A DNA stretch of 37,381 nt from an uncultured Clostridia bacterium (GCA_944381455.1 CALWLF010000037.1:1-37381), one strand, 5' to 3'; shown: positions 6,585 to 17,470, counted from the first letter of the stretch. Numbers and translations are program-made. The notes: generated from the sequence alone by a model not told the origin.

Positions 6585-7565
6585 TTAGTTCTCTCCTTTC
6601 AAGCGAGCCTGCTGCTGTTGTTCAAAGGCCGCATAATCATATTTGCGCTGGGCATAGGTGCCAAAGGCGTTGGCTGAAGGCTTTTTGGCCGGCTGTTTTT
6701 TTTCGGCAGAAGCTGCCTGTTCCTTTTGCTTTTGCGCAAAGGCCTGCTGCTCTTTTTTCACATCTTCTACTGTTTGGATGCCGGCCTTTTCCCAGTTTTG
6801 CAAAATTTTATCTGCATAGGCAAAAGCCGCCTTCCCTGTGGCCTCCACCGTTTTTTCACAAGCCAGCAGCACCAAAGGAAGGGGCATTTCCATCTCCAGC
6901 AGCCATTGCTTCATGTATTTTTCTTCGCTGGCCACCGGCTGACGGCCGCTTTGGCCAAAGGCTGCCATAATCTTCTTAAAATCGCCGCCTGTCAGGCGCA
7001 GCCGTTCTTCGGCCGCCTCCACAGTAAAAATACCGCTTTCCGCCCAATCGATGGCCACCGCCTCAATATAGCGGCAACTGCGGTGGTTTTGTTCTGTGCA
7101 GTGGCGCAGCAGCACCTCAATGACATCCACCGGCAGCTCCAGCCAGTGGCGCAGGGAAAAAATCACCGACAAATCGTTATGGCTTAAATACCGTCCCAAA
7201 TAGCTTTGGGCCATGGCAAACAGACGGCGGATTTCTTCGTTTTTGGCGGCATACATGGAAAGCTCCTGGGGTTCATAGTGGGGACGGGCAGAAAAGTGTG
7301 GCGCCGGCGTCTGCATCAGGGGCAGATACAATTCTCCGTCTTCCACCTGCAGCACCCCTTCTTTTTGCCAAAAAAGCGCCGCCTCCAATACCGTCTGGGC
7401 CGGCTGCCCCAAAAGCTGGGCCGCCTCGGCCACCGGCAGCTTCTTCTGGGGCGAAACAGATTTTAACAATAAATACACCGCCCAATAAACCGGCGGCGTA
7501 TGGGGCAAATATCGTTCTAAAAAAGAGCCGCTGACAGAAACGCTGCTCCAATGTTGTTTTGACAT
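6585..7565 (-). CDS. DnaD-domain replication initiation protein
   Basis: A 326-residue primosome protein. The N-terminal third is a winged-helix-like region (VYWAVYLLLKSV, VAEAAQLLGQPAQTVLEAALFWQKEGVL). The second half holds the DnaB/DnaD C-terminal domain (PF07261-like), with KYMKQWLLEMEMPLPLVLLA and AFAYADKILQNWEKAGI. The tail is a Lys/Gln/Ala-rich linker ending in the YDYAAFEQ segment common in this family. The frame is open further upstream, but the ATG at 7565 has the good AAGGAGA site at nine bases and gives the expected N-terminus. The stop codon is directly followed by the helicase-loader gene, consistent with joint action at oriC or in restart. Whether it matches B. subtilis DnaD or DnaB cannot be decided here. 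Confidence 0.85.
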   Translation of the reverse strand: MSKQHWSSVSVSGSFLERYLPHTPPVYWAVYLLLKSVSPQKKLPVAEAAQLLGQPAQTVLEAALFWQKEGVLQVEDGELYLPLMQTPAPHFSARPHYEPQELSMYAAKNEEIRRLFAMAQSYLGRYLSHNDLSVIFSLRHWLELPVDVIEVLLRHCTEQNHRSCRYIEAVAIDWAESGIFTVEAAEERLRLTGGDFKKIMAAFGQSGRQPVASEEKYMKQWLLEMEMPLPLVLLACEKTVEATGKAAFAYADKILQNWEKAGIQTVEDVKKEQQAFAQKQKEQAASAEKKQPAKKPSANAFGTYAQRKYDYAAFEQQQQARLKGEN

Positions 7566-7661
7566 GGCCGTTCTCTCCTTCCTCGCTACAGCCAGTGTAT
7601 CATAAATGAAAGAAAGAAGAAAGGGGCTGTGCAATCCTCTTTTGCAGCAACCCCTATGGAT

Positions 7662-8696
7662 TTATTCCTTATTGCGTTTGAAATGGTTGAAAAAATAAAT
7701 GACAAAGCTGAGCACAAACACCATCAACAGCGCAATCACCAAAATTTTTTCATCCTTGCAGGCCACAAAAATAGCCAGCAGACCGCAGAGAATGCTGATG
7801 CCGTAAAGCACCATCACCGCTTGTTTTTGGCTTAAGCCCCGATCGATGAGCCGGTGGTGCAAATGCCCTCTGTCCGGTGACATAATGGGTTTTCCGGTAG
7901 CCGCCCGCCGGATCATGGCAAAGGTGGTGTCGAAGATGGGCAGCCCCACGCAAAGCATGGAAACGGCCAAAGCCAAAAAGGCATATCCTTTAAAGACGCC
8001 CATGATACTGGTCACCGCCAGCGTAAAGCCCAGAAAGGTGGAGCCGGTATCGCCCATAAAGATCTGTGCCGGGTTAAAATTCCTTGGCAAAAATCCAAGG
8101 CAGCTGCCAGCCAATGTGGCCGTCAGCACCACCGAAATTTCATCCCCGGTCAAAACGCAAAGCACCATGATGCTCAAAGCCGCAATGGAGCTGACACCGG
8201 CTGCCAGCCCGTCCAGCCCGTCGATGAGGTTGACGGCGTTGGTCACCCCTACAATCCACAGCAGAGTGATGGGAATGCTGAATGTTTTTAACACCGCCGT
8301 AAACGGCCAAAGCACCACATTGATTCTGGTGCCGGTGGCAATGACCACTGCCGCCGCCACCATTTGGATGAGAAACTTCACCCTGGCCCGCAGATTAAAA
8401 CAGTCGTCAATCATGCCCAAAATCACAATAATGGCTGCACCCAAGATAAACCCGATCAGCTGGATGGGGTTATTATGCTCCATAAACCGGTACAGCAGCA
8501 ATAACGTCAGCATAAACCCGGCCACAATGGCAATGCCGCCCATGCGGGGCATGGGTTTTTGATGCATCCCCCGGGCCTTGGGATAGTCGATGGCGCCGGC
8601 TTTGAGGGAAATGGTTTTTGCCACGGGCGTCATGACGTTGCTGATGGCAAAAGCCGTGGAAAATGCCGCAATGTATAAGACCCAATCGTGTTCCAA
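7662..8696 (-). CDS. MraY/WecA/TagO-family polyprenyl-phosphate sugar-1-phosphate transferase
   Basis: A 344-residue integral membrane protein with about ten hydrophobic segments. It belongs to the glycosyltransferase 4 family, which moves a UDP-sugar 1-phosphate to undecaprenyl phosphate. Family signatures are present: MPRMGGIAIVAGF, the NLIDGLDGLAAG aspartate motif, FMGDTGSTFLGF, and GHLHHRLIDRGLSQKQ, a WecA/TagO-type His motif rather than the MraY version. The likely product is lipid-linked GlcNAc-phosphate for teichoic acid or another wall polymer. The start is TTG with GGGAGAGG eight bases upstream. It follows upp by 20 bp in the same operon. The exact sugar and polymer cannot be read from the sequence. 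Confidence 0.85.
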   Translation of the reverse strand: MEHDWVLYIAAFSTAFAISNVMTPVAKTISLKAGAIDYPKARGMHQKPMPRMGGIAIVAGFMLTLLLLYRFMEHNNPIQLIGFILGAAIIVILGMIDDCFNLRARVKFLIQMVAAAVVIATGTRINVVLWPFTAVLKTFSIPITLLWIVGVTNAVNLIDGLDGLAAGVSSIAALSIMVLCVLTGDEISVVLTATLAGSCLGFLPRNFNPAQIFMGDTGSTFLGFTLAVTSIMGVFKGYAFLALAVSMLCVGLPIFDTTFAMIRRAATGKPIMSPDRGHLHHRLIDRGLSQKQAVMVLYGISILCGLLAIFVACKDEKILVIALLMVFVLSFVIYFFNHFKRNKE

Positions 8697-8716
8697 AACA
8701 ATAACCTCTCCCTGTT

Positions 8717-9343
8717 TTATTTCGTTCCAAAAATACGGTCGCCGGCATCGCCCAATCCTGGCACGATATAGCCATGGTCGTTGAGCATTTCATCGTATGC
8801 TGCCGTATAAATATCCACATCCGGGTGCTGTTCTTGCACCAGTTTCACGCCGTCTGGCGCTGCCAAAATGCAAAGCAGAGAAATTTCTTTGGCGCCCCGT
8901 TCTTTTAAGAAAGAAATGGCCGCCTCTGCCGTGCCGCCGGTGGCCAGCATGGGATCCACCAAAAGCACCTTGCTTTGGGCAATGTCAGCAGGCAGTTTGC
9001 AGTAATATTCCACCGGACGCAGCGTCTCCGGATCCCGGTACAGGCCGATATGGCCCACCTTTGCCGCCGGCAGCAGCTGCTGCATGCCGTCGCTCATGCC
9101 AATGCCTGCCCGCAAAATCGGCACAATGGCTATGGGTTTTTTTACTACTTTGCAGCAAGCCACAGCCAAAGGCGTTTCCACCTCACAATCCACCAAAGGC
9201 AGGTTGCGGGTGGCTTCATAAGTCAACAGCAGGGCCACTTCCCCCACCAGCTCTTTAAATTCTTTGGTGCCAGTGTCCTTGCAGCGCAGTAATGTCATTT
9301 TGTTTTGAATGAGTGGGTGTTCCGAAATAAACAGTTTGCCCAT
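8717..9343 (-). CDS. upp: Uracil phosphoribosyltransferase
   Basis: A 208-residue enzyme converting uracil and PRPP to UMP in pyrimidine salvage. The sequence is full length and typical: [12 protein letters not shown] near the start, [13 protein letters not shown], the PRPP loop [14 protein letters not shown] and the C-terminal uracil-site segment [18 protein letters not shown]. An in-frame upstream extension exists, but the ATG at 9343 has an excellent AAAGGAGG site and gives the usual N-terminus. It sits 13 bp after rpiB, in the sua5-phosphatase-rpiB-upp order conserved in Firmicutes. Confidence 0.95.
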   Translation of the reverse strand: MGKLFISEHPLIQNKMTLLRCKDTGTKEFKELVGEVALLLTYEATRNLPLVDCEVETPLAVACCKVVKKPIAIVPILRAGIGMSDGMQQLLPAAKVGHIGLYRDPETLRPVEYYCKLPADIAQSKVLLVDPMLATGGTAEAAISFLKERGAKEISLLCILAAPDGVKLVQEQHPDVDIYTAAYDEMLNDHGYIVPGLGDAGDRIFGTK

Positions 9344-9356
9344 GGAGCGCCTCCTT

Positions 9357-9785
9357 TTAGTCCTCAATCATCTGGATACGGCGGACGTGTCTTTCGTCAC
9401 CGGAAAACGGTGTATTCAAAAAGTGTTCCACAATGTCAATGGCAAGGCCCGGGCCTACCACGCGGGCGCCCATGGCCAAAATGTTGGCATCGTTATGTTC
9501 TCTGGTGGCCTTTGCCGAAAAGCAGTCGTGGCAGAGGGCGGCACGAATGCCTTTCAACTTATTGGCCGTAATGGAAATGCCAATGCCGGTGCCGCAGATC
9601 AAAATCCCCTTCTCACATTTGCCTTCCTGTACAGCTTGGGCCACTTTTTTGGCAAAAATGGGATAATCGCAGCTTTCGGTGGAATATGTCCCAAAGTTTT
9701 CGTATGCCAGCCCCTGCTTATCCAAATAGGCAATCACTTCCTGCATCAGCGGATAACCGCCATGGTCACAACCCAATGCAATCAC
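9357..9785 (-). CDS. rpiB: Ribose-5-phosphate isomerase B
   Basis: A 142-residue RpiB/LacAB-family isomerase interconverting ribose 5-phosphate and ribulose 5-phosphate. It shows [13 protein letters not shown] at the N-terminus, [12 protein letters not shown], the catalytic [24 protein letters not shown] block, and the C-terminal [16 protein letters not shown]. The length is normal. The start is GTG, preceded by GGAAGGAAAGGAAG, because no ATG is suitably placed. The family also contains galactose-6-phosphate and allose-6-phosphate isomerases; the operon context with upp favours ribose. Confidence 0.92.
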   Translation of the reverse strand: MIALGCDHGGYPLMQEVIAYLDKQGLAYENFGTYSTESCDYPIFAKKVAQAVQEGKCEKGILICGTGIGISITANKLKGIRAALCHDCFSAKATREHNDANILAMGARVVGPGLAIDIVEHFLNTPFSGDERHVRRIQMIED

Positions 9786-9870
9786 AATTCATCTTCCTTT
9801 CCTTCCATCGCTTCTCTATTGCTTCATCCATTTGCAGCTATTATACCTTATTTCTGCCCCCGGGGGCAAC

Positions 9871-10311
9871 TTATTTTGTAATCACCTGGGCGCAGTCGCG
9901 CACCAAAGAAGTGATTTGTTCCAAACAGCGGCGGTATACCTCCAGCGAGCAGCCATAGGGATCCATCACTTCTTCTTCTGGCTTGCCGGCAAATTCGCTC
10001 AGGGTAAACAGAGGCGTCTGGCATTGCTGGCAGACGGCCGAAAGGGCTTGTTTGTGGCCGCTTGTCATGGTCAAAATCAAATCAGCCCCCTGCACATCTT
10101 CCAGGGTAATTTGATGGCTTTGGTGGTTACGCAAATCCAAGCCCACCTCTTCCACCGCCAAGCAGGCGTTTTCGCTGGCGCCAGACGGCTCCATCACCGC
10201 AAGACCCGCAGAAGAAAAGGTATAGCCTTCTTTGGGGAACAATTCCCTTGCCACCGCTTCGGCCATGGGCGAGCGGCAGGTGTTTCCTGTGCAAACAAAC
10301 AACAGATGCAT
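9871..10311 (-). CDS. ywlE: Low-molecular-weight protein phosphatase (YwlE-like)
   Basis: A 146-residue protein of the low-molecular-weight tyrosine/arginine phosphatase family. The active-site loop is at the very N-terminus: FVCTGNTCRSPMAEA, with nucleophile Cys7 and Arg13. The general acid is in the DPYG motif near residue 117. Thr in the loop (GNT) is the feature that selects phosphoarginine in B. subtilis YwlE, so arginine phosphatase activity is plausible, but it is not proven by sequence. Its start is directly after the stop of the Sua5 gene, as in the B. subtilis ywlC-ywlE region. Confidence 0.85.
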   Translation of the reverse strand: MHLLFVCTGNTCRSPMAEAVARELFPKEGYTFSSAGLAVMEPSGASENACLAVEEVGLDLRNHQSHQITLEDVQGADLILTMTSGHKQALSAVCQQCQTPLFTLSEFAGKPEEEVMDPYGCSLEVYRRCLEQITSLVRDCAQVITK

Positions 10312-10312
10312 T

Positions 10313-11368
10313 TCATTTCACCTCGATCACTTCATACCCTGCTGCTTTTTTCAGCCGGTTCATGATAGCCAGCCCCTCTCCGCTTTCGGCAAAGACTTCC
10401 GAATAGATGACATCGGCGCCCAGATAATCCAGCTTTCGCAAAATGGCAAAGAGCCTGGCGCCAATGGTTTTTTCATCCTCTCTGGCCCCGGCCGAAAGAA
10501 CAAAGTCGGCCTCATAAATATCTTTCGTCTCTTCTGTGGCCAATACGCCCACTTTTTTGCCCTGCAAGTGGGCTTCTTTGACCAGTGTATTGATGGCCTG
10601 CACCACTTTCTGCGTCTCTCCCTGCACCAGTGTCACAGGCGCCTTGGGAGAATAGTGGGTATATTTCATGCCCGGCGCTTTGGGCACAGCCTTCTCATCG
10701 CCTTTTCCCAGCACTGCCGGATCCACCGAGGCACTGCCCAAAAGCGATTGCACCATCTCCAGCGTAATGGCGCCGGGGCGCAAAATCACAGCTTCCGGCC
10801 CGGTGGCGTCGATGATGGTGCTCTCCAGCCCAACATCGGCCGCGCCGCCATCCACAATCACATCAATCTTTCCATCCATGTCAAAAAGCACATGGCTGGC
10901 CTTGGTGGGGCTTGGCTTGCCGGAGACGTTGGCGCTGGGGGCTGCAATGGGCAAGGCAGCTGCCCTAATGAGGGCCTGGGCCACTGGGTGGGAAGGAAAG
11001 CGCACCCCAACCGTGTCAAGCCCGCCCGTCACCGACAACGGCACACAGTCTTTTTTTGGCAGAATCAGCGTCATTGGCCCCGGCCAGAAGGCATCCATCA
11101 ATTTCTTTGCCATTTCCGGCACCTGGGAGACAATCTGATCCAGCTGAGAAAGGGATGCAATATGCAAAATCAACGGGTTATCAGAAGGGCGCCCCTTTGC
11201 TTCATAGATTTTTTTGCAAGCGGCAGCATCCAATCCATTGGCGCCCAGCCCATACACCGTTTCCGTAGGAAAAGCCACCAAGCCCCCCTGGCGGAGGACA
11301 TCGGCGGCTTTTTCCATCACAGCCAAATCCACCTGCTGTGGATTGACTTCATATACGATTGTTTTCAT
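10313..11368 (-). CDS. ywlC: Threonylcarbamoyl-AMP synthase (Sua5, long form)
   Basis: A 351-residue Sua5-type enzyme that makes threonylcarbamoyl-AMP from threonine, bicarbonate and ATP for the t6A37 modification of ANN-decoding tRNAs. The YrdC fold occupies about 1-215, with [36 protein letters not shown] and [15 protein letters not shown]. The extra Sua5 domain follows, after the linker [14 protein letters not shown]. The ATG at 11368 overlaps the stop of the SEC-C gene as ATGA, and no strong ribosome site is present, so it is probably translated by coupling. An in-frame GTG 18 bases upstream is a less likely start. Confidence 0.93.
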   Translation of the reverse strand: MKTIVYEVNPQQVDLAVMEKAADVLRQGGLVAFPTETVYGLGANGLDAAACKKIYEAKGRPSDNPLILHIASLSQLDQIVSQVPEMAKKLMDAFWPGPMTLILPKKDCVPLSVTGGLDTVGVRFPSHPVAQALIRAAALPIAAPSANVSGKPSPTKASHVLFDMDGKIDVIVDGGAADVGLESTIIDATGPEAVILRPGAITLEMVQSLLGSASVDPAVLGKGDEKAVPKAPGMKYTHYSPKAPVTLVQGETQKVVQAINTLVKEAHLQGKKVGVLATEETKDIYEADFVLSAGAREDEKTIGARLFAILRKLDYLGADVIYSEVFAESGEGLAIMNRLKKAAGYEVIEVK

Positions 11369-11865
11369 AGATTTGCGCCGCAGCACTTTTTATATTTTTT
11401 GCCGCTTCCGCAAGGGCAAGGATCGTTGCGGCCGATCTTTGCGCCTTTAACCACTGTTCTGGATTTTCTCTGTTCCCAGAACATTTCTTTTCTTTCTTCT
11501 TCGGTGAAAATACCATCCCACTGGGACAGAGAATAAAGGTGTTCTGCATGGTATTCCACCATTTTTTTATACAGCTTGGCAAAATCCAGCACAATATCAA
11601 TCTGGGTTTCTTCTGTGATGGTCTTCATGTCATAGGGCGTATCCAGCACATCATTTAAACCATCCACAAAAGCCACAATGTATTCTTCCGACATATCAAA
11701 GCGTTTTGCCAGTTCCGTTACGGTGCCGTGCAGCTCATTGACTTTATTGCCCAGCAGATATTCGTAAATGGTCTGTTCCTTTGGCATATACTCATTCCAG
11801 ATAGCATCTACCGAACGGCCTTCTTGGGTAAATGCTTTTTTCATCCAATCCTCATAAATACTCAT
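11365..11865 (-). CDS. SEC-C motif protein, unknown function
   Basis: A 166-residue mostly helical, acidic protein ending in a SEC-C zinc-binding motif, [18 protein letters not shown], with Cys150, Cys152, Cys161 and Cys162. The motif is found at the C-terminus of SecA and in many small proteins of unknown role, where it binds zinc and can contact ribosomes or SecB-like partners. Residues 1-140 have no family I can name. It lies between a stress-domain gene and sua5 in one transcription direction, with an ATGA overlap to sua5. Confidence 0.8.
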   Translation of the reverse strand: MSIYEDWMKKAFTQEGRSVDAIWNEYMPKEQTIYEYLLGNKVNELHGTVTELAKRFDMSEEYIVAFVDGLNDVLDTPYDMKTITEETQIDIVLDFAKLYKKMVEYHAEHLYSLSQWDGIFTEEERKEMFWEQRKSRTVVKGAKIGRNDPCPCGSGKKYKKCCGANL

Positions 11866-11897
11866 GGGTTTTTGTTCTCTCCTTTATTGACAAGTTC

Positions 11898-12371
11898 TTA
11901 TTTTTCACCGGTTTTCCGGCGTAAAATCACGTTGGGCTGCGCATCATCCCTGGGAATCACCACCAGCTCCACCTGGGGCGGAATGAAACGCACAATTTCC
12001 TTTAGTTTATGTAACAGCTGAGCCGTATCCTGGAGAGAAGCCATTGGCGGCTGCCCCAGCACCATTTTAGTGATCTTTTGCTCTTTGGCAAATCGGCCCA
12101 GAAACTGCGCTACATCGTCTTCACAATGAAAATGAATCATGCCGCCCAGCTGGGAACCATAATTAAACAGCTCCTCCAGCAGCTTGGGCGTGTCGGCGTT
12201 ATGAAAAATATTGTTGCCTTGCTGCACATGGAGAATATGCAATTCCCCATCGGCTTCGTCGGCCAATGCCGCGCCTTTGGCAATCAGGCGGCGGGAATTT
12301 CCCTGGGCCGTGATACAAACGGCAATCCGCTCGATGTGCTTTTTTTCCTCCTGATTGATTTCACGAATCAA
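11898..12371 (-). CDS. KdpD-like universal stress protein domain
   Basis: A single-domain protein of about 157 residues with the alternating alpha/beta pattern of universal stress proteins. The opening, IERIAVCITAQGNSRRLIAKGAALADEADGELHILHV across several elements, resembles the USP domain of KdpD sensor kinases rather than classic UspA. It has no kinase or transmembrane part. The start is uncertain: I chose TTG at 12371 because GGGAGG lies ten bases before it; a GTG at 12407 would add 12 residues but has no good site. A TTTACA direct repeat upstream may be a regulator site. Confidence 0.65.
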   Translation of the reverse strand: MIREINQEEKKHIERIAVCITAQGNSRRLIAKGAALADEADGELHILHVQQGNNIFHNADTPKLLEELFNYGSQLGGMIHFHCEDDVAQFLGRFAKEQKITKMVLGQPPMASLQDTAQLLHKLKEIVRFIPPQVELVVIPRDDAQPNVILRRKTGEK

Positions 12372-12469
12372 ATCCGGCCAGCCTCCCTTCAACCAGCGAC
12401 AATTCACACGTTCTCACTGTTATCCTACAAAAAACTGCAAAACAAGGCATGGACAAGGCGTAAAAAGAT

Positions 12470-12485
12470 TGTAAATTTTTTGTAA
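12470..12485 (-). promoter_or_regulatory. OmpR/PhoP-like box, site 3 (TTTACA-N5-TTTACA)
   Basis: The minus strand reads TTTACA, five A residues, TTTACA, again an 11-bp period. It lies between the stop of pyrG and the stress-domain gene. The area is A+T-rich, so this is the weakest of the four sites. Confidence 0.3.
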
Positions 12486-12495
12486 ACGTTGTTTG

Positions 12496-14184
<1,689 letters not shown>

Positions 14185-14197
14185 TCATGCTCTGTTT

Positions 14198-14226
14198 ATC
14201 ATACCACATTTTTCGCCAAGCCACAA
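14198..14226 (-). promoter_or_regulatory. sigma-A promoter of pyrG
   Basis: On the minus strand TTGTGG (14226-14221), a 17-bp spacer and TATGAT (14203-14198), giving a leader of about 90 nt. Confidence 0.55.
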
Positions 14227-14286
14227 CACTGACTTTCACCAAAACCAGCTCCAGCGGCCCGTTGGTCTTTCGTGATTTTCCACACA

Positions 14287-14331
14287 ACAAAAAACCGTCT
14301 GTTCTTCCCTTTTATGGAAAGAAAGACCAGA
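14287..14331 (-). terminator. Intrinsic terminator of the cyclophilin gene
   Basis: On the minus strand CGTCTG pairs with CAGACG, and an inner TCTTTCTTTCC/GGGAAGA region extends the stem; G and six T residues follow. It lies just after the stop of the cyclophilin gene and isolates it from pyrG. Confidence 0.8.
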
Positions 14332-14349
14332 CGATTTTTCTTCTGTTTG

Positions 14350-15186
14350 TTATGGCACAATATCAATTTGGATGGAAAGAATCTGCACTTCTTCCAGCGG
14401 TTTATCATTTTCGTCCGTTTCCACCTGGGCAATGGCATCTACCACATCCATGCCTTCCATCACCTGACCGAAAATGGTGTATCCATAATCCAATTCCGGT
14501 GTGCCGCCCAATTCTTCATATTTTGCTTTGACGGCGTCGGTGTAGTTTGTGCGGAAAATTTTTCCCGTTTGAGAATTATACAGCAGCGTATCAGAACCGT
14601 ATTCTTCCTTCACCTGATCCACATAGTCAAAATAGCCCTCCTGGATGGCTGGGTTTTGCACAATATAAAACTGGCTGCCATTGGTATCTGCGCCGCTGTT
14701 GGCCATGGCCAGCGCCCCTCGAAAATGATACATCTGCGCGTGGAATTCATCTTCAAAGGTGCCGCCCCAGCAGCTTTCGCCGCCGGTGCCATCGCCATTG
14801 GGATCTCCGCCTTGAATCATAAAATTGTCAATCACACGATGAAATGTCAGCCCGTTATAATAGCCTTCTTCTGCCAGTGTGACAAAATTTTCCACAGCCT
14901 TTGGCGCCTGCTCAGGGCAAAGCTTAATCACCACATCGCCTTTTGAAGTTGTGATGGTGGCCACCTGGTCTCCGCTTTTTGGTTCTTCCAGCTGCGGCAT
15001 TTCATCAGAGCTTTGCAGCAAGCTTTCTGTATACTTTGCCGTTTCTTCATCCACTGAGTTTTGAGTTTCTTCTGTCTGTCCGCTTCCGCTTTCTTCTGCC
15101 GTGGCTGTTGCAGAAGAGCTGGCGCCAGAAGAACAGCCGGCAAACAGCAGCATGGCTGCCATGGCCAAACAAATCCATTTTTTCAT
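14350..15186 (-). CDS. Lipoprotein peptidyl-prolyl cis-trans isomerase (cyclophilin)
   Basis: A 278-residue lipoprotein. The signal peptide ends in the lipobox LFAGC with Cys18 as the lipidated residue. A Ser/Glu/Thr-rich linker follows to about residue 85. The cyclophilin domain then starts (VATITTSKGDVVIKLCPEQAPKAVENF) and keeps the catalytic FHRVIDNFMIQGGDPNGDG segment and FRGALAMANSGADTNGSQFYI. It would help fold secreted proteins outside the membrane. It has its own promoter (15238-15267) and terminator, so it is a single-gene unit. The ATG at 15186 is preceded by AAAGGA. Confidence 0.92.
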   Translation of the reverse strand: MKKWICLAMAAMLLFAGCSSGASSSATATAEESGSGQTEETQNSVDEETAKYTESLLQSSDEMPQLEEPKSGDQVATITTSKGDVVIKLCPEQAPKAVENFVTLAEEGYYNGLTFHRVIDNFMIQGGDPNGDGTGGESCWGGTFEDEFHAQMYHFRGALAMANSGADTNGSQFYIVQNPAIQEGYFDYVDQVKEEYGSDTLLYNSQTGKIFRTNYTDAVKAKYEELGGTPELDYGYTIFGQVMEGMDVVDAIAQVETDENDKPLEEVQILSIQIDIVP

Positions 15187-15237
15187 TGGCTTAAAATCCT
15201 TTCTTTTTGTTCTAACCCACCTGTATTCGATTTTTTT

Positions 15238-15267
15238 ATTGTAACGAAAAAAACTGCTTTTTGTCAA
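15238..15267 (-). promoter_or_regulatory. sigma-A promoter of the cyclophilin gene
   Basis: On the minus strand a perfect TTGACA (15267-15262), an 18-bp spacer and TACAAT (15243-15238), beginning about 10 bp beyond the end of murG. Confidence 0.8.
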
Positions 15268-15278
15268 ACGAAAAGCCC

Positions 15279-16355
15279 TTACATTTTCCTTAAAGTTTTT
15301 TCAATGACAGCCATCACCGCTGCCACACCGTCTTTTTGCGGGCTGTTGGCCATGGCTTCTTTCAGCAAAGGCGCTTTCAAAAAAAGCTGGGATGTCATCT
15401 TCTGTAACGATGCACCGTCCATCTTTTCTTCTTCCAGCACCAGCGAAAATCCCTGGGATGCAAAGCTTTTGGCATTTAAAATCTGGTCTCCCCGGCTGGC
15501 CTTGGCCGAAAGAGGAATCAACAGCGACGGAATTTGCAGCGCCAAAAATTCGGAGATGGAATTGCTGCCGGCCCTGGCAATGACGCCGTCACAAGCGGCA
15601 AACACATGGGCAAGCTCCCCGGAAATATATTCCATCTGCCGGTATCCAGAAAGCGAAGCAAACCTGGCATCCACATTTCCCTTGCCGCACAAATGGGCAA
15701 TTTGATACTGCTCTAATAGCTGGGGCAAAACGCTGCGCAGACAGTTGTTGATTTTCACCGAACCCATACTGCCGCCCATCACCAGCAGCACCGGCTTTTC
15801 TTTCGTAAAGCCCAGAAAACGCAGCCCTTCGTCGCACTTTCCTTCAAACAGCTCCCGCCGGATGGGTGTGCCGGTGCAAATGCCTTTGCCGCCTTTGATG
15901 AAAGCCACTGTTTCCGGAAACGTGGTACAGACGGCCTGAGCAAAGGGCATGGCAATTTTATTGGCCAGCCCCGGCGTCAAGTCCGACTCATGGGCCACCA
16001 CAGGAATGCCCCGTTTTTTTGCCGCCAGCACCACCGGCACGGCCACAAAGCCGCCTTTGGAAAAAACAAGATCCGGCTTAATTTTCTTTAACACCCGGTC
16101 TGCCTCGGCAATGCCTTTCATCACGCGAAAAATGTCTGTGACATTGTCCTTGGATAAATAACGGCGCAATTTTCCGCTGGAAATTCCTTCATAAGGCAAG
16201 CCGGTCTGCTGGACCAGCTGTTCTTCCATGCCGCCTTTGCTTCCCACATAGTACACCGTAAAGCCCGCCTCCTGCAAAGACGGAACAAGGGCCAGGTTGG
16301 GCGTCACATGACCTGCCGTGCCGCCGCCTGTTAAAACGATTGTTTTCTTTTTCAT
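15279..16355 (-). CDS. murG: UDP-GlcNAc:lipid I GlcNAc transferase
   Basis: A 358-residue glycosyltransferase that converts lipid I to lipid II on the inner face of the membrane in peptidoglycan synthesis. It shows the glycine loop LTGGGTAGHVTPNLAL, the second loop LLVMGGSMGSVKINN, and the UDP-GlcNAc site ARAGSNSISEFLALQIPSLLIPL. The frame is open upstream, but the ATG at 16355 has an AGGGAAG site and gives the canonical start. It stands alone rather than in the usual mur/fts cluster, which is common in Clostridia. The gene at 16510 is divergent. Confidence 0.94.
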   Translation of the reverse strand: MKKKTIVLTGGGTAGHVTPNLALVPSLQEAGFTVYYVGSKGGMEEQLVQQTGLPYEGISSGKLRRYLSKDNVTDIFRVMKGIAEADRVLKKIKPDLVFSKGGFVAVPVVLAAKKRGIPVVAHESDLTPGLANKIAMPFAQAVCTTFPETVAFIKGGKGICTGTPIRRELFEGKCDEGLRFLGFTKEKPVLLVMGGSMGSVKINNCLRSVLPQLLEQYQIAHLCGKGNVDARFASLSGYRQMEYISGELAHVFAACDGVIARAGSNSISEFLALQIPSLLIPLSAKASRGDQILNAKSFASQGFSLVLEEEKMDGASLQKMTSQLFLKAPLLKEAMANSPQKDGVAAVMAVIEKTLRKM

Positions 16356-16509
16356 CTTCTGACACTTCCCTATTTCTTTTTTCCATACTGTCCTCATCTT
16401 ACCAGAAAGCAAAGCGATATGCCACAAAAAAATGCAGACTGTTTTCGTTTTCTTTCGCATAGATATGGAAAAAAGCAACCAAACCGCTGCAAAAAAAGGA
16501 GAGAGCGCC

Positions 16510-16950
16510 ATGAACGAAGATTTGAATGCAAACTTGACAGAACTATTGGAAATTGCTGCACAAGAGGAAGCCAACTGGGCTTCCCGCTATGAATCTTTAT
16601 CCGAATTGGTACCAGAAGGCCCGGCCAAAGATGTGCTTTATACCTTGTACCTGGACAAAGTCCAAAATAATAAGCGCATGGTGGAACTGCTGCAAACAGA
16701 AATCTCCAATGCCGATTCCTTTTCCACTGCCAAAGCGCCTTTTTTGGAAGAAACCTATCAAGCCGAAAACATGACCAAATATCTGCAAGAAAACATCTGG
16801 CACGAGGTGGAAAGCGCCCGCTTTTATGGCAGCATCCTGCCGCTGTTTTCGGACCATGCCATTTCTTCTCAGCTGACGCTGCTGTTGGAGGGGGCTCAAA
16901 ATGCCGCCATTTTAAACCAGTATCTTTTCAGCCTTTCTTTTCCCAGCTGA
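16510..16950 (+). CDS. Small all-helical, ferritin-like protein, unknown function
   Basis: A 146-residue protein predicted to be four helices. The segments EEANWASRYESLSELV, YLDKVQNNKRMVELLQ and IWHEVESARFYGSILPLF recall the rubrerythrin/ferritin-like fold, and several Glu and His residues could bind metal, but a full di-iron ExxH pair is not obvious. I cannot assign a family with certainty. The ATG has a strong AAAAAAGGAGAG site; an earlier in-frame ATG at 16432 lacks one and would overlap the control region of murG. It is followed 56 bp later by the HIT gene. Confidence 0.7.
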   Translation: MNEDLNANLTELLEIAAQEEANWASRYESLSELVPEGPAKDVLYTLYLDKVQNNKRMVELLQTEISNADSFSTAKAPFLEETYQAENMTKYLQENIWHEVESARFYGSILPLFSDHAISSQLTLLLEGAQNAAILNQYLFSLSFPS

Positions 16951-17006
16951 ACGTGCTATACTGAAACAAACCAAAGATTGACAAATACAAAGGAGGTCTG
17001 TCAAAA

Positions 17007-17417
17007 ATGAGCGACTGTATTTTCTGTAAAATTATTGCTGGGGAAATCCCCTCTGCCACACTGTATGAAGATGATGTCTACAAGGTGATTTTAGACCGGT
17101 TTCCAGGCAACGAAGGCCATGCGCTGATTCTGCCCAAAAAACATGTTGCCAATTTATTTGAGCTGGACGAAGAAACGGCAGCCGGACTGTTTCGCCTGGC
17201 AGTCAAAGTGGGGAAAGCACAAAAAGAAGCCCTGGGCCTGACTGATTTAAACCTGGTGCAAAATAACGGCCCCATCGCCGGACAGACGGTCAACCATTTC
17301 CACCTGCACCTGATCCCCCGCCACGAAGGCGACAGCGTTACCGTGGCATGGAAACAGCTGGATTTGACAGATGAGCAGATTGCAGCCATGCAGGAAAAAC
17401 TGAAACAAGCACTGTAA
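17007..17417 (+). CDS. hinT: HIT family nucleotide hydrolase
   Basis: A 136-residue histidine-triad protein. The N-terminus CIFCKIIAGEIPS with a CxxC pair, the LILPKKHVANLFEL segment and the triad NHFHLHLIPRHEGD (His-x-His-x-His near 97-101) are all canonical for HinT-type purine phosphoramidases that hydrolyse AMP-linked substrates. A near-perfect AAAGGAGG site precedes the ATG. A TATACT -10-like element is at 16957-16962, but no convincing -35 is seen. The candidate 6S-like RNA follows about 50 bp after the stop. Confidence 0.92.
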   Translation: MSDCIFCKIIAGEIPSATLYEDDVYKVILDRFPGNEGHALILPKKHVANLFELDEETAAGLFRLAVKVGKAQKEALGLTDLNLVQNNGPIAGQTVNHFHLHLIPRHEGDSVTVAWKQLDLTDEQIAAMQEKLKQAL

Positions 17418-17470
17418 AAAGCAGAAGCCGTCTGTCGCGCAAAGATTTCTGCGTAAGCATCTGCCGGAGG

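Noticed and set aside
10232-11536. Plus-strand frame across the sua5 region
   Set aside because: Shadow of sua5 and the phosphatase gene; rich in His, Gln and Phe with no motif.
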